A stretch of 45,302 bases of DNA from positions 1 through 45,302 of the forward strand of contig NZ_FCOJ02000059.1 in assembly GCF_001545035.1 (NCBI RefSeq). The letters are read 5' to 3'. Below, in pieces: positions 1 through 8,964 of the stretch. The position numbers and the translations under genes were made by a program. Under the pieces are notes generated by a model. It searched no databases and was not told where the DNA came from. It was given only the letters and a program-made list of their open reading frames with translations. This DNA is from Caballeronia glebae (GTDB lineage Bacteria > Pseudomonadota > Gammaproteobacteria > Burkholderiales > Burkholderiaceae). Every line of letters begins with the position of its first letter. Positions within the stretch are counted from its first letter, which is position 1.

Positions 1-1583
1 TTCACGATCAGCGCGAACGCGAGCCGGCGGCCGCTCTTCGCGTCGATATAACCCGCGAGCGCCTGTCCCTTCAGCGTGCTCGTCTCGGTGCCGTCGGGGT
101 TCTCCGTGCCGGTCACATAAGTCCCCGTCTTCGCGTAGACCTTGCCTTTCGCGCCCGCGAGCGTCGCATCGCTTTCGAAATCGGTCGTGCTCGCGAGCGA
201 GCCGTCGACGCCGAGGAACGGCAGCGAATCCAGATACGCCGGGAACGCCGGACGGCCGTTCATCGCGCGCAACATCGCGATGACCGCGACCGGCGTCGCC
301 GTCGTTTCGCCGCCGCCGCTGCCGTCGATGAAATGCGTCTGGTTCATCGGCACGTTGAACGGCGCGCTTGAGAGCTTCGCGTTCTCCGCCGCGAGCGCCG
401 CCTGGAGCGTGGTCGAACCGTTGTTCGCGACGCCGAAGAGCATGAGGCTCGTGTCCGCGCCGATGTTGTAGCTGACCTTCAGAATCCACTTCGAATACTC
501 GCTGTACGGCTGCGACGTGAGTTGCGCGACGCGGGTATCGGCGGAATAGGAATTCTTCGCGGGCAGCAATTGCACCGGATTGTTCTCGACCGCGGATGCC
601 GTGACCGTCACGCCGGCGCGCGCGAGCGCCTCGATGAGCACCGTGCGCGCATAGTTCTGCGGCGCGGTGATGCGGAACGTGCGGATGACCGGGAAGCTGG
701 GCACGATCGGCGGCACGTAATCGGCCGGAATCGAGCCGCCGAGCGTGCCCGTGCAGGCGAGCGCGCCGAAGCACGTCGGGTCCGTGGGCGTGACCGTGAT
801 CTTCGCCGCTGTGCCCGCCGCCGCCGTCATCAAGGTCGATTGCACGGTGAATGCCGATGACTTCGGCCGGTAATCCACCGGCGTCGCCGAGCCCGCGCTG
901 CCCTGGGAGATGATCGTGTCGACCACATCGTCATTCACGAAGATCGACCGCAATTGGAACTCGCCGCGAAAATCGAAGGGATCGAAAAGACGGTCGTCGA
1001 TCACGACTTCGCCGCTAATCTTCCTGATGCCCGACGCCGCCACCTGCGCCGCGAGCGAGGCGTAGCCCGCGAGCGGATCGGGCGCGGTGATCTGCGCATT
1101 GCCGAGATTGTTCGCCTCGTTGTGATCGAAGTTGGTCCAGGCGAGCGTGCCGTCGGAATTCGTGCGGCCGCCCATCGAGAGGTCGCCGCTCGCGACGAGC
1201 ACGAGATTGCCGTTCAGCGTGCCGGCCGCATCGACGGCGCCCATGCGATACACCGGCGTCTGGAACTGATGCTGCGCGCCATATTGATCGAGCGCCGCGC
1301 CGAGCGAAAATACCTTGCGCACCGACGCCACATACACTTGCGCGTTCGAATTCATGTCGTAGATGAGATCGCCCGAATTCAGATCGACGACGCGCAACGC
1401 CCACGTCGAGCCCTGATACATGGGCTTTTTCATGATCTGGGTGATCGCGTCGGGGACGGAAGTATCGTTGGAATCCGAGCCGCCGCATCCGGCGAGGGAC
1501 ACGACGAGCGCGGCGAGCGCGGCAAACGCGCAAGGGATGGCAAGCGCGGCAACGCGTGCCGGACTTCCTGAAAGCGGGTTCAT
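1..1583 (-). CDS. dacB: D-alanyl-D-alanine carboxypeptidase/endopeptidase (PBP4, peptidase S13), C-terminus cut by window edge
   Basis: The frame is open to the left edge, so about 527 residues are visible and the last few tens are missing. All three penicillin-binding motifs of the S13 family are present: SxxK as SVRK (Ser87, Lys90), SxN as SYN (Ser371) and KTG (Lys485). The large insert between the first two motifs is typical of PBP4. The family trims or cleaves peptidoglycan cross-links in the periplasm. The N-terminus has a hydrophobic segment ending in a lipobox-like LAGC (Cys33), which suggests a lipoprotein; many PBP4 proteins are instead soluble or loosely membrane-bound. The ATG start has a GGAG about 9 bases upstream. 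It is read leftwards, away from the next gene. Family call is firm; lipidation is inferred. Confidence 0.93.
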   Translation of the reverse strand, partial: MNPLSGSPARVAALAIPCAFAALAALVVSLAGCGGSDSNDTSVPDAITQIMKKPMYQGSTWALRVVDLNSGDLIYDMNSNAQVYVASVRKVFSLGAALDQYGAQHQFQTPVYRMGAVDAAGTLNGNLVLVASGDLSMGGRTNSDGTLAWTNFDHNEANNLGNAQITAPDPLAGYASLAAQVAASGIRKISGEVVIDDRLFDPFDFRGEFQLRSIFVNDDVVDTIISQGSAGSATPVDYRPKSSAFTVQSTLMTAAAGTAAKITVTPTDPTCFGALACTGTLGGSIPADYVPPIVPSFPVIRTFRITAPQNYARTVLIEALARAGVTVTASAVENNPVQLLPAKNSYSADTRVAQLTSQPYSEYSKWILKVSYNIGADTSLMLFGVANNGSTTLQAALAAENAKLSSAPFNVPMNQTHFIDGSGGGETTATPVAVIAMLRAMNGRPAFPAYLDSLPFLGVDGSLASTTDFESDATLAGAKGKVYAKTGTYVTGTENPDGTETSTLKGQALAGYIDAKSGRRLAFALIV

Positions 1584-1890
1584 GACGCGGCTCCGATAAA
1601 GGCACATCGCGCTCCACATGGAGCGAACATCCAATACGTCGGGACTGCTTCACAGCGCAGACAGGAAACGTCGGCGGCCACCCATCATTTTCGCAAAGGG
1701 GCGGGTGAGTGAATTAAATACCTTGCGTGCGCCTTGTCAAGCGAGGGCTATCGCGGATTTAGTGCTTTAGGCAAGCGCTTTTTGTACGATTTCACGCATG
1801 CTTTTCGTCTGCATGTTGTGGTGCGACAACGGAAAAGCGTTTGGCGCGGGCTAACATCTTCAGCACCTCATCGCGCAGAAGAGGACATTT
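1584..1890. other. intergenic region between divergent dacB and a small unknown gene
   Basis: No gene is supported here. It must carry the promoter of dacB (minus) and of the small gene at 1891 (plus). A short inverted repeat (CGCTCC-ACAT-GGAGCG, 1610-1625) lies in the presumed dacB leader. The stretch 1700-1800 is more A+T-rich than its surroundings and is the likeliest promoter area, but I cannot assign a -35/-10 pair with confidence. Confidence 0.5.
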
Positions 1891-2310
1891 GTGAGCATGG
1901 CCCACGACGATCTCGACGCATGGAAACGCCAGCGCACACTCGAACTGGCGTACGAGCTGGCCGATACCGGCCGCTACGAAGATTTCACCGATATCGCCTA
2001 TGCGCTGCAGTTCGAGCGCGGCATGGCGACCGCGCAAGCGCTGATCGACGACCCCGCCATGCGCCGCGTGCTCAACCAACGTTGCGGCGACGCGCGCGAA
2101 AAACTCGCGCCGGTTTCCGCGCCCGAAGTGATCGAAGCGATTGAAGCGCCACCTTCGCCGATCAGCGAAGCGGCGGCGCAGACATCGAACGATCATGCGC
2201 AAATGCCGCGCGCCGCCGACTTCGAACGCGCGCCGTCTTTTCTGCGTCGCGCGCTCGCCATCGTCTGGCGATCCGGCAACGCGGGCGATCTCAATTCCGC
2301 CGCTTCCTGA
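1891..2310 (+). CDS. small acidic protein of unknown function
   Basis: A 139-residue protein with strong coding bias. The start is GTG, chosen because a GAAGAGG ribosome-binding sequence lies about 7 bases upstream; an in-frame ATG two codons later is an alternative. The first ~75 residues are predicted helical and rich in charged residues and Leu/Ala, and the last ~65 are Pro/Ala/Glu-rich and probably disordered. No signal peptide or membrane segment is seen. I do not recognise a family. It stands alone between dacB and the aldolase gene. Confidence 0.7.
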   Translation: MSMAHDDLDAWKRQRTLELAYELADTGRYEDFTDIAYALQFERGMATAQALIDDPAMRRVLNQRCGDAREKLAPVSAPEVIEAIEAPPSPISEAAAQTSNDHAQMPRAADFERAPSFLRRALAIVWRSGNAGDLNSAAS

Positions 2311-2352
2311 ATTTTTCCTCTCACGGGCCGTGCGACAACGCACGAGATAACC

Positions 2353-2370
2353 CCATTTGCGCGCAAATGG
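2353..2370. promoter_or_regulatory. perfect 18-bp palindrome upstream of the aldolase gene
   Basis: The sequence CCATTTGCGCGCAAATGG equals its own reverse complement. It lies about 115 bases upstream of the aldolase start and just upstream of a possible -35 element, a position expected for an operator of a dimeric regulator. The regulator is unknown. Confidence 0.5.
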
Positions 2371-2384
2371 CGGATTTGCACGAC

Positions 2385-2411
2385 TTGAGCGCCCGTCAAA
2401 ACCTTTACACT
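2385..2411 (+). promoter_or_regulatory. possible sigma70-type promoter of the aldolase gene
   Basis: TTGAGC and TACACT are separated by 15 bases, shorter than the usual 16-18, so this is a weak match. It lies just downstream of the 18-bp palindrome. A hairpin (CCGGACT ... AGTCCGG, 2433-2457) follows in the presumed leader, before the ribosome-binding site. Confidence 0.3.
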
Positions 2412-2484
2412 TGCAAAAGCTGAACCATAAGCCCGGACTGTGCACGCACAAGTCCGGTGTTTGAACTTCGAGGAGGAAATGTTC

Positions 2485-3381
2485 GTGGCTAATGAAAAGA
2501 TGCTCGCGCAAATGGCTGAGAAAGATGGCTTCATCGCGGCTCTGGATCAGAGCGGCGGCTCGACGCCCGGCGCGCTGCGGCAATACGGAATTGCGGACGA
2601 CGCCTACAACGGCGACGCCGAAATGTTCAAGCTGATGCATGAAATGCGCGTGCGCATCATCACCGCGCCTTCGTTCACGGGCGAGAAGGTGATCGGCGCG
2701 ATTCTGTTCGAGCGCACGATGGACGGCGAAGCGGAAGGCAAGCCCGTGCCCACGTTCCTGTGGGAAGACCGTGGTGTCGTGCCGTTTCTGAAGGTCGACA
2801 AGGGTCTCGAAGCCGAAGCCGACGGCGTGCAGATCATGAAGCCGAACCCCGGCCTCGACGATCTGCTCGCGCGCGCCGTGAAGCTCGGCATCTTCGGCAC
2901 GAAGATGCGCTCGGTGATCCATCGCGCGGACGAGAAGGGCATCGCGGCCGTGGCGAAGCAACAGTTCGAAGTGGGCGCGCAAATCATCGGGCATGGTCTC
3001 GTGCCGATTCTCGAACCCGAAGTCTCGATCAAGAGTCCGGACAAGAAAGGCGCGGAAAAGATTCTGCGCGACGAATTGCTGAAGGGCCTCGACGCGCTGC
3101 CGGAATCGAGCAAGGTGATGATCAAGCTGACGATCCCCGACGAGGCGGATTTCTATCGTCCGCTGATCGAGCATCCGCGTGTCGTGCGTGTCGTCGCGCT
3201 GTCGGGCGGCTATACGCGCAGTGACGCGTGCGCAAAGCTCGCGCATAACCACGGCATGATCGCAAGCTTCTCGCGCGCGCTCATCAACGAGTTGAAGAAG
3301 GACATGAGCGACAGCGAGTTCGACAAGACGCTCGAACAGTCGATCGACGAGATCTACGAAGCTTCGGTGAAGAAGGCCTGA
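2485..3381 (+). CDS. class I fructose-bisphosphate aldolase
   Basis: About 298 residues, the length of bacterial single-domain class I aldolases of the Staphylococcus Fda type. These cleave fructose-1,6-bisphosphate to two triose phosphates through a lysine Schiff base. Visible family motifs are ALDQSGGS near the N-terminus, FLWEDRG, a KPNPGLDD segment, and VMIKLTIP, whose Lys is the expected Schiff-base residue. The GTG at 2485 is preferred because a perfect AGGAGG (2471-2476) lies 8 bases before it; the ATG at 2479 is only 2 bases from it, too close. The gene ends 4 bases before the convergent flavoprotein gene. A metabolic role in glycolysis/gluconeogenesis is the default; no operon partner is present. 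Confidence 0.92.
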   Translation: MANEKMLAQMAEKDGFIAALDQSGGSTPGALRQYGIADDAYNGDAEMFKLMHEMRVRIITAPSFTGEKVIGAILFERTMDGEAEGKPVPTFLWEDRGVVPFLKVDKGLEAEADGVQIMKPNPGLDDLLARAVKLGIFGTKMRSVIHRADEKGIAAVAKQQFEVGAQIIGHGLVPILEPEVSIKSPDKKGAEKILRDELLKGLDALPESSKVMIKLTIPDEADFYRPLIEHPRVVRVVALSGGYTRSDACAKLAHNHGMIASFSRALINELKKDMSDSEFDKTLEQSIDEIYEASVKKA

Positions 3382-3385
3382 TTCT

Positions 3386-4624
3386 TCAGCGCTTCTCCGC
3401 GCGTTCGGTAGGCGGCGGCGTTTGCACGACGGGCGCCGCCGCCCGGAAGATATCCGCGCGCACGCCGCTTTTCGGCGGATAGATGCGCTCGCCATTGATC
3501 GTGCGCTTCGTCGCCTTCGCCGTCTCGCCCTCGGAGACGAGCTTCCTGTCCCATCCTTCCGTGTACACCGCGCCCCACGGCCCGAGATCGCAGATGGTCG
3601 TGTACCAGTCGATCGATAGCGGCAGCATCTCCAGTCCGAAGAGATCGCAGACGGCGTTATTGCCCGCGTAACGTCCCATCGGCCGGCCATGCTGGCACGA
3701 CATCACCGATGGCCGCGTGCCGTCGATCAGAATGCGCGCGCAATCGCCCGCCGCGAACACGCCCGGCACGCCTTCCGCGCAGAGGAACGTATCGACGGGC
3801 ACGCGTCCGAGCGGATCGAGCGTGACCGGCAATTGCGCCGCGAGCGCGTTCGCGTGCATGCCGCCGCACCAGACGACCGTCGCCGCCTCGATGCGTTCGC
3901 TCGTGGCGCCGTCGTGAAGCATGAGGCCCTGGCCATCGAGCGCTTCGAGCGACACGCCCGGCCGCATCTCGACTTCGAGCGTTTTCAATGCGCCTTCGAT
4001 GACAGGCTGCGCGCCGCCCATCGATTGCGCGATCCTCGCCGAACGGTCCGCGAGCACGACACGCACCTTGCCGCGATCGTTTTCCGCGACGATCTCGCGC
4101 AGGCGCGCGGGCAATTCCGCCGCGAGCTCGATGCCCGTCAGCCCCGCGCCGACCACGACCGCCGTATAGCGGCCGGGCGTGTCGGGCAGCGCGGGCAAGG
4201 TCAGCAGATGCGCCTGCAATTTGCACGCGCCCGCGTAGGTATCGACATCGAACGAAAAGCGATCGAGGCCCGGAATCGGCGGGCGCACGAGCACGCTGCC
4301 CGCCGCGAGAATCATCCGGTCGTAGTCGAGCGTTTCGGATGCGCCGTCGTGCTCGATCGTCACGCGGCGATTCGTGCTGTCGATACTCGTGGCCTTTGCC
4401 TGAATGAGGCGCACGCCTGCCGGCCCGAGCACGGTGTCGAGTTGCACGAGCGTCGGGTCGAGCGGCTGTTCGTAGTTGCGCACCCGCACGCTATGAAAGG
4501 GCGCCGGATTGACGATGGCGACTTCGGCTTCATCGACGCGATCGAGTTCTTCCAGCTTGCGCGCGGCCGACAACGCGCTCCACAAACCGGCGAAGCCCGC
4601 GCCAATCACCAGGATTCGTCTCAA
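3386..4624 (-). CDS. NDH-2-like FAD/NAD(P)-dependent oxidoreductase
   Basis: A 412-residue flavoprotein of the pyridine nucleotide-disulfide oxidoreductase fold. An FAD-binding dinucleotide motif (GAGFAG) sits at residues 8-13, and a second one for NAD(P)H (VVGAGLTGIELAAEL) lies near residue 160. A GDCAR-type FAD contact (FAAGDCA) lies near residue 290. There is no redox-active CxxxxC pair, so it fits the type II NADH dehydrogenase/ferredoxin-reductase-like branch rather than disulfide reductases. The true electron acceptor (quinone or other) cannot be read from sequence. It is a single gene, convergent with the aldolase gene. The C-terminus is Pro/Ala-rich and lacks an obvious membrane helix. 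Confidence 0.85.
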   Translation of the reverse strand: MRRILVIGAGFAGLWSALSAARKLEELDRVDEAEVAIVNPAPFHSVRVRNYEQPLDPTLVQLDTVLGPAGVRLIQAKATSIDSTNRRVTIEHDGASETLDYDRMILAAGSVLVRPPIPGLDRFSFDVDTYAGACKLQAHLLTLPALPDTPGRYTAVVVGAGLTGIELAAELPARLREIVAENDRGKVRVVLADRSARIAQSMGGAQPVIEGALKTLEVEMRPGVSLEALDGQGLMLHDGATSERIEAATVVWCGGMHANALAAQLPVTLDPLGRVPVDTFLCAEGVPGVFAAGDCARILIDGTRPSVMSCQHGRPMGRYAGNNAVCDLFGLEMLPLSIDWYTTICDLGPWGAVYTEGWDRKLVSEGETAKATKRTINGERIYPPKSGVRADIFRAAAPVVQTPPPTERAEKR

Positions 4625-4878
4625 GGTTATTCCCCTGATTAAACGATCGTTCGTGCTATGCGTCCTGCGCAGCGACGCTCCGTTCTTGGTTATAGGCGAT
4701 TCAAGGCGATGGGTTTCATCGCATGTGCCCGAATTAGTCGCGTTTTCGCCAAAAGTGATTTCGTCGTTTAAGTATTTACCCTAGGACGTGCGATACCTAA
4801 ACTCTGTTCAACGGTCGCGAACGGGCAAACACAGCAGCGTCAGCGATAACTCAAAAACTTCTGTATGGAGGAAGCATC

Positions 4879-5196
4879 ATGAACAAGTTCTTCGGTATCG
4901 CAGCGGTCGCTCTTGCTCTTGCCGCGCCGGTCGCATCGTTCGCGCAATCGAATCAGCCTTTGACGCGCGCCGAAGTACGCGAGCAAATCGTGCAACTGGA
5001 AAGGGCAGGTTACAACCCCGGCGTGATCAGCGACTCGAAGTATCCCGCTGACGTTCAGGCCGCCGAAGCGCGAGTCGCCGCGCAAAACGGCGCGGCGCAA
5101 AGCGCGTTCGGTGGCGCGGCGGAAGGTTCGGCGCAATCGGGTTCGCGCGTCAATGCCATTCAAGCCGACGTGTTCCCTACGTTCGCGCATCACTAA
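4879..5196 (+). CDS. DUF4148 exported protein
   Basis: A 105-residue protein with a clear signal peptide; the likely signal peptidase I site is SFA-Q at residues 22/23. The mature part starts with LTRAEVREQ and contains a GYNPG...YP segment, the hallmark of the DUF4148 family that is abundant and duplicated in Burkholderiaceae. The rest is Ala/Gly/Gln-rich and low in complexity. Function is unknown; it is presumably periplasmic. A GGAGGA ribosome-binding site lies 6 bases before the ATG, and a strong terminator follows directly, so it is a single-gene unit with a 254-bp promoter region upstream. Confidence 0.9.
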   Translation: MNKFFGIAAVALALAAPVASFAQSNQPLTRAEVREQIVQLERAGYNPGVISDSKYPADVQAAEARVAAQNGAAQSAFGGAAEGSAQSGSRVNAIQADVFPTFAHH

Positions 5197-5216
5197 GCAG
5201 CGAGAGTTCGAACGAA

Positions 5217-5249
5217 GCGCGCCCGCATGGAAGCGGGCGCGCTTTTTAT
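5217..5249 (+). terminator. Rho-independent terminator after the DUF4148 gene
   Basis: A perfect 10-bp GC stem (GCGCGCCCGC / GCGGGCGCGC) with a 6-base loop is followed by TTTTTATT. It ends the DUF4148 transcript and sits just before the convergent LysR gene. Confidence 0.92.
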
Positions 5250-5259
5250 TCATGTCGAT

Positions 5260-6201
5260 CTAAAGCGGAAAGCCGCCTGCGAACGCCTCGCGCAAATATC
5301 CGATGAAAAGTGCGACCGCGCGCGGCACATGCGGCGCATAAGGCCGCACCGCGAAAAGCTGATCCGCGAACGCGCCAACCGGACGCCACTCCGGCAACAG
5401 CACGACGAGCTTGCCCGCCTGCACCGCCGCTTGCGCGGTGAAATCCGGCAACAGCGCGATACCGAGATCGTCGAGCGCCGCATCGCGTAACACTTCGCTG
5501 TTGTTCGCCGCGAAAGGTCCGCTCACTGCGAGCGTATGAGGCCCGGTCGAACTCTTGCGCCCGCCTTTTCTTTCGAACGACCAGATGCTGGATGCCTGCG
5601 GGCGCGGGTAGACGAGGCAATCGTGCGTGACGAGATCGTTGGGCGTCGCGGGCGTGCCGCGCCGCTTCAGGTAAGCGCGCGTCGCGACGATAACCGAATG
5701 CGTTTCGCACAGCCTCCACGCGACGTGCGTATCCGGCACTTGCGCGCTGTGCCGCACCGCGAGATCGAAGCCTTCGGTCGCGATCGAGCTCAATTTGTCC
5801 GATGCTTCCAGTTGCACGCGCACGTCAGGATGCGCATGCAGAAAGCCCGCCATGCGCGGCACGAGTTGCTGCCGCGAAAAAGCCATCGGCGCGGTCACGC
5901 GGATCAACCCGCGCGCGACGCCCGCCATCTCCTTCACGCTCATGAAACTCGATGCGATTCGCTCGTACTGTTCGCGCGTATCGTCGACGAGCCTGCGACC
6001 CGCTTCGGTGAAACGCACGCTGCGCGTCGTGCGCGTGACGAGCGGCACACCCGCCGCGCGCTCCAGTTCCGCGATGCGCTGGCTCATCGCCGCTTTCGAC
6101 ACGTTCAGGCGCGCGGCGGCGGCCGTGTAGCTGCCTTGTTCCGCGAGCACGGTCAGCCAGTGTAAATGGGTCCAGAGACCTTCGATCTTTTGCTCGTCCA
6201 T
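5260..6201 (-). CDS. LysR-family transcriptional regulator (CrgA-like), divergent from mmsA
   Basis: About 313 residues. The N-terminal winged helix-turn-helix is clear (AAAARLNVSKAAMSQRIAELE), followed by a LysR effector-binding domain of the CrgA-like branch. I place the start at the ATG whose protein begins MDEQKIEG; a longer frame from a TTG at 6237 would run through the inverted repeats of the divergent promoter and adds nothing family-like. It is transcribed divergently from mmsA with ~110 bases between them, the classic arrangement for a LysR regulator of its neighbour. The effector is unknown; control of mmsA is inferred from position only. Confidence 0.88.
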   Translation of the reverse strand: MDEQKIEGLWTHLHWLTVLAEQGSYTAAAARLNVSKAAMSQRIAELERAAGVPLVTRTTRSVRFTEAGRRLVDDTREQYERIASSFMSVKEMAGVARGLIRVTAPMAFSRQQLVPRMAGFLHAHPDVRVQLEASDKLSSIATEGFDLAVRHSAQVPDTHVAWRLCETHSVIVATRAYLKRRGTPATPNDLVTHDCLVYPRPQASSIWSFERKGGRKSSTGPHTLAVSGPFAANNSEVLRDAALDDLGIALLPDFTAQAAVQAGKLVVLLPEWRPVGAFADQLFAVRPYAPHVPRAVALFIGYLREAFAGGFPL

Positions 6202-6207
6202 CAGCTG

Positions 6208-6240
6208 ATTGTTTGCCGATATAAACAATGATTTCAATCA
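6208..6240. promoter_or_regulatory. inverted repeats between lysR and mmsA
   Basis: ATTGTTT (6208-6214) and AAACAAT (6223-6229) form a 7-bp inverted repeat around GCCGATAT. Immediately after it comes TGATT-TC-AATCA (6229-6240). Both lie just upstream of the lysR start, as expected for operator half-sites of a divergently placed, self-repressing LysR protein. Confidence 0.45.
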
Positions 6241-6313
6241 TAGCGTCTTTGCACGGGGCGCTTCGCTTCCTACACTGTGTGCATCGTCAAATCAATCAGT
6301 GAGAGGAGTCGAG

Positions 6314-7825
6314 ATGCAGGCGTTCAACGATACGGCCGATGTGGTCCATTACATTCACGGCGAGCGCACGCACGGCTCGGCCACGCGCACGCAGCCGGTG
6401 TTCAATCCCGCGACGGGCGAGCGTCCGCGCAAGCTCGTGCTGGGCGAAGCCGCCGATGTCGACGCAGCCGTCGCGAGCGCGAAGGCCGCGTTCCCGGCGT
6501 GGCGCGACACGCCGCCGATCCGCCGCGCGCGCGTCATGCTGAAGTTTCTCGAACTGATGAACAAGCATCGCGACGAACTCGCCGCGATCATCACCGCCGA
6601 GCACGGCAAAGTGTTCTCGGATGCGCAGGGCGAAGTATCGCGCGGCATCGACGTGATCGAATTCGCGTGCGGCATTCCGCAACTGCTCAAGGGCGACTAC
6701 ACGGAACAGGTCTCGACCGGCATGGACAACTGGACGATGCGCCAGCCGCTCGGCGTCGTCGCGGGCATCACGCCGTTCAACTTCCCGTGCATGGTGCCGT
6801 GCTGGATGTTCCCGGTCGCGATCGCCGCGGGCAACGCGTTCATCCTGAAGCCGAGCGAGCGCGATCCTTCGGCGTCGCTGTTCATGGCCGAACTGCTCAA
6901 GCAGGCCGGCCTGCCCGATGGCATCTTCAACGTCGTGCAGGGCGACAAGGTCGTCGTGGACGCGCTGCTCACGCATCCGCAAGTAAAGGCGATCAGCTTC
7001 GTCGGCTCGACGCCCATCGCGAACTACATCTACGAAACGGGCGCGAAGCACGGCAAGCGCGTGCAGGCGCTGGGCGGCGCGAAGAATCACATGGTCGTGA
7101 TGCCCGATGCGGATATCGACCAAGCTGTCGATGCATTGATCGGCGCGGGCTACGGTTCGGCGGGCGAGCGCTGCATGGCGATCTCGGTCGCGGTGCTCGT
7201 GGGCGACGTGGCGGACAAGATCGTGCCGCGTCTCGCGCAACGCGCGCAGGAACTCAAGATCAAGAACGGCATGGAAGACGATGCGGAAATGGGCCCGATC
7301 GTCACGCGTCAGGCTTTAGAGCGTATCGAAGGTTATATCGCGCTGGGCGTCGATGAAGGCGCGAAGCTCGTCGTCGATGGCCGCGGCCTCAAGGTGCCGG
7401 GTCATGAAGACGGCTTCTTCACGGGCGGCACGCTGTTCGATCACGTCACGCCGGACATGCGCATCTACAAGGAAGAGATCTTCGGCCCGGTGCTCGCGTG
7501 CGTGCGCGTGAAGGACTTCAGCGAAGCGGTCGAGCTCGTCAACGAACACGAGTTCGGCAACGGCGTCGCGTGCTATACGAGCGATGGTCATATCGCGCGT
7601 GAATTCGGCCGGCGCATCGAAGTGGGCATGGTCGGCATCAACGTGCCGATTCCGGTGCCGATGGCATGGCACGGCTTCGGCGGCTGGAAGCGCAGTCTCT
7701 TCGGCGACATGCATGCGTATGGCGAAGAAGGCGTGCGCTTTTACACGAAGCAGAAGTCGATCATGCAGCGCTGGCCCGAAAGCACGGAGAAGGGCGCCGA
7801 GTTCGCGATGCCGACCGCGAAGTAA
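6314..7825 (+). CDS. mmsA: CoA-acylating methylmalonate-semialdehyde dehydrogenase
   Basis: 503 residues, the usual length of MmsA. It belongs to the aldehyde dehydrogenase superfamily, with the catalytic Cys287 in GERCMA, the context that marks the MMSDH branch, and the conserved NVPIPVP motif near the C-terminus. The family converts methylmalonate or malonate semialdehyde plus CoA and NAD+ to propionyl- or acetyl-CoA, in valine and inositol (or beta-alanine) catabolism, in the cytoplasm. The ATG at 6314 is preferred over upstream in-frame starts because the family's N-terminus aligns there and GAGAGGAG precedes it. No mmsB or other valine genes are adjacent, so the pathway it serves here is open. 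Confidence 0.93.
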   Translation: MQAFNDTADVVHYIHGERTHGSATRTQPVFNPATGERPRKLVLGEAADVDAAVASAKAAFPAWRDTPPIRRARVMLKFLELMNKHRDELAAIITAEHGKVFSDAQGEVSRGIDVIEFACGIPQLLKGDYTEQVSTGMDNWTMRQPLGVVAGITPFNFPCMVPCWMFPVAIAAGNAFILKPSERDPSASLFMAELLKQAGLPDGIFNVVQGDKVVVDALLTHPQVKAISFVGSTPIANYIYETGAKHGKRVQALGGAKNHMVVMPDADIDQAVDALIGAGYGSAGERCMAISVAVLVGDVADKIVPRLAQRAQELKIKNGMEDDAEMGPIVTRQALERIEGYIALGVDEGAKLVVDGRGLKVPGHEDGFFTGGTLFDHVTPDMRIYKEEIFGPVLACVRVKDFSEAVELVNEHEFGNGVACYTSDGHIAREFGRRIEVGMVGINVPIPVPMAWHGFGGWKRSLFGDMHAYGEEGVRFYTKQKSIMQRWPESTEKGAEFAMPTAK

Positions 7826-7830
7826 GGCAT

Positions 7831-7899
7831 CGCTCGGCGCTTGTGCGCCGAGCGTGTGAATCTCGCCCGCTTTTTCCTGAACGGAAGAGGCGGGCTTTT
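7831..7899 (+). terminator. tandem hairpins, terminator after mmsA
   Basis: A perfect 10-bp hairpin (CGCTCGGCGC-TTGT-GCGCCGAGCG, 7831-7854) follows the stop codon. A second hairpin with GCCCGC / GCGGGC arms (7865-7895) ends in TTTT. The second, with its T-run, is the likelier intrinsic terminator. Confidence 0.75.
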
Positions 7900-8020
7900 G
7901 CTTTGGGGCCTTGCGAGTCCGTTCTGTTCCCGCGCGTTACAAGTCAAGTGAAACGCTGTCGGTTGACCCTGCGACCGCAAGCAGCGAAGATGCACCGACA
8001 ACGACGCGAAGCCAATCGCC

Positions 8021-8935
8021 ATGCAGCGGCAATTCGACGACCTTCTTCTCGGCAGCATCGAACTTTTCTGCCTCGCGGCAGAACTCGGCAGCTTCACGCT
8101 CGCGGCCACCGCTGCGAGCGTCACGCCGGCGGCCGTGAGCCGCTCCGTCGCGCGACTGGAAAAGCGCCTGGACGTGCGGCTTTTCGTGCGCACCACGCGC
8201 CAGATTCGACTGACCGATGCAGGCCGCCGCTACTTCGAGCAATGCCGCGATGCGCTCAATCTTCTTGCGGAAGCGGAACGCGAAGCCACCGGCCAGCAGA
8301 CGACGCCGAAGGGCGTGCTGCGCATCAGCATGCCGACGCCTTACGGCCACTATCGTATGCTGCCGCTCTTCGCCGAGTTCAGAAAGCGTTATCCCGATGT
8401 CACCGTCGAAGCGCATCTGAGCAACCGCAACATCGACTTCGCAGATGAAGGCTTCGATCTCGCGATACGCGGCCGCGCACCGCGCGATTCCGGGTTGATC
8501 GCGCGCAAGCTCGAAGATGCGGAACTCGTCGTGGTGGCTTCGCCGGGTTATCTGAAACGCGCGGGCACGCCGAAAACGATAGAGAATCTGCTCGCGCACG
8601 AATGCATCCAGTTCGAGATGCCGAGCACCGGGCGGCCCGTGCCGTGGCTCTTCATGCAGAACGGCGAACCCGTGGAGATCGTGACGCAAGGCGGCTATGG
8701 CACTTCCGGCGATGCGCTTGCCGGCATTCCGCTCGCGTGTCACGGTGCGGGCCTTTTCCAGACCTATCGCTTCACCGTCGAGGATGAATTGCGCGCGGGC
8801 ACGCTCACCGAACTGCTGCGCGAGTTCGGTGGATGCAGCAGGCCTTTCATCCTGCTGTATCCGCATGGCAGGCATCTGTCGTCGCGTGTGCGGGCTTTCG
8901 TGGACTTCGTCGTCGAGAAGCTCGGCACGCGCTGA
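8021..8935 (+). CDS. LysR-family transcriptional regulator
   Basis: 304 residues. N-terminal winged helix-turn-helix (AATAASVTPAAVSRSVARLEKRL) plus a LysR substrate-binding domain of the CrgA-like type (IRGRAPRDSGLIARKL region). It lies 29 bases upstream of the nitronate monooxygenase gene and on the same strand, so it may be co-transcribed with it. Whether it controls the monooxygenase or the ats-like operon downstream cannot be read from sequence; the usual divergent layout is absent. Confidence 0.88.
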   Translation: MQRQFDDLLLGSIELFCLAAELGSFTLAATAASVTPAAVSRSVARLEKRLDVRLFVRTTRQIRLTDAGRRYFEQCRDALNLLAEAEREATGQQTTPKGVLRISMPTPYGHYRMLPLFAEFRKRYPDVTVEAHLSNRNIDFADEGFDLAIRGRAPRDSGLIARKLEDAELVVVASPGYLKRAGTPKTIENLLAHECIQFEMPSTGRPVPWLFMQNGEPVEIVTQGGYGTSGDALAGIPLACHGAGLFQTYRFTVEDELRAGTLTELLREFGGCSRPFILLYPHGRHLSSRVRAFVDFVVEKLGTR

Positions 8936-8964
8936 ATCATGCAACGTTCAAAGGAAGCACATTC

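Noticed and set aside
1792..3690. A 632-codon open frame on the minus strand opposite the small gene and the aldolase gene
   Set aside because: It is a mirror of GC-rich coding sequence: Arg/His/Asp-rich with no domain, while the opposite strand encodes a clear class I aldolase with a perfect ribosome-binding site.
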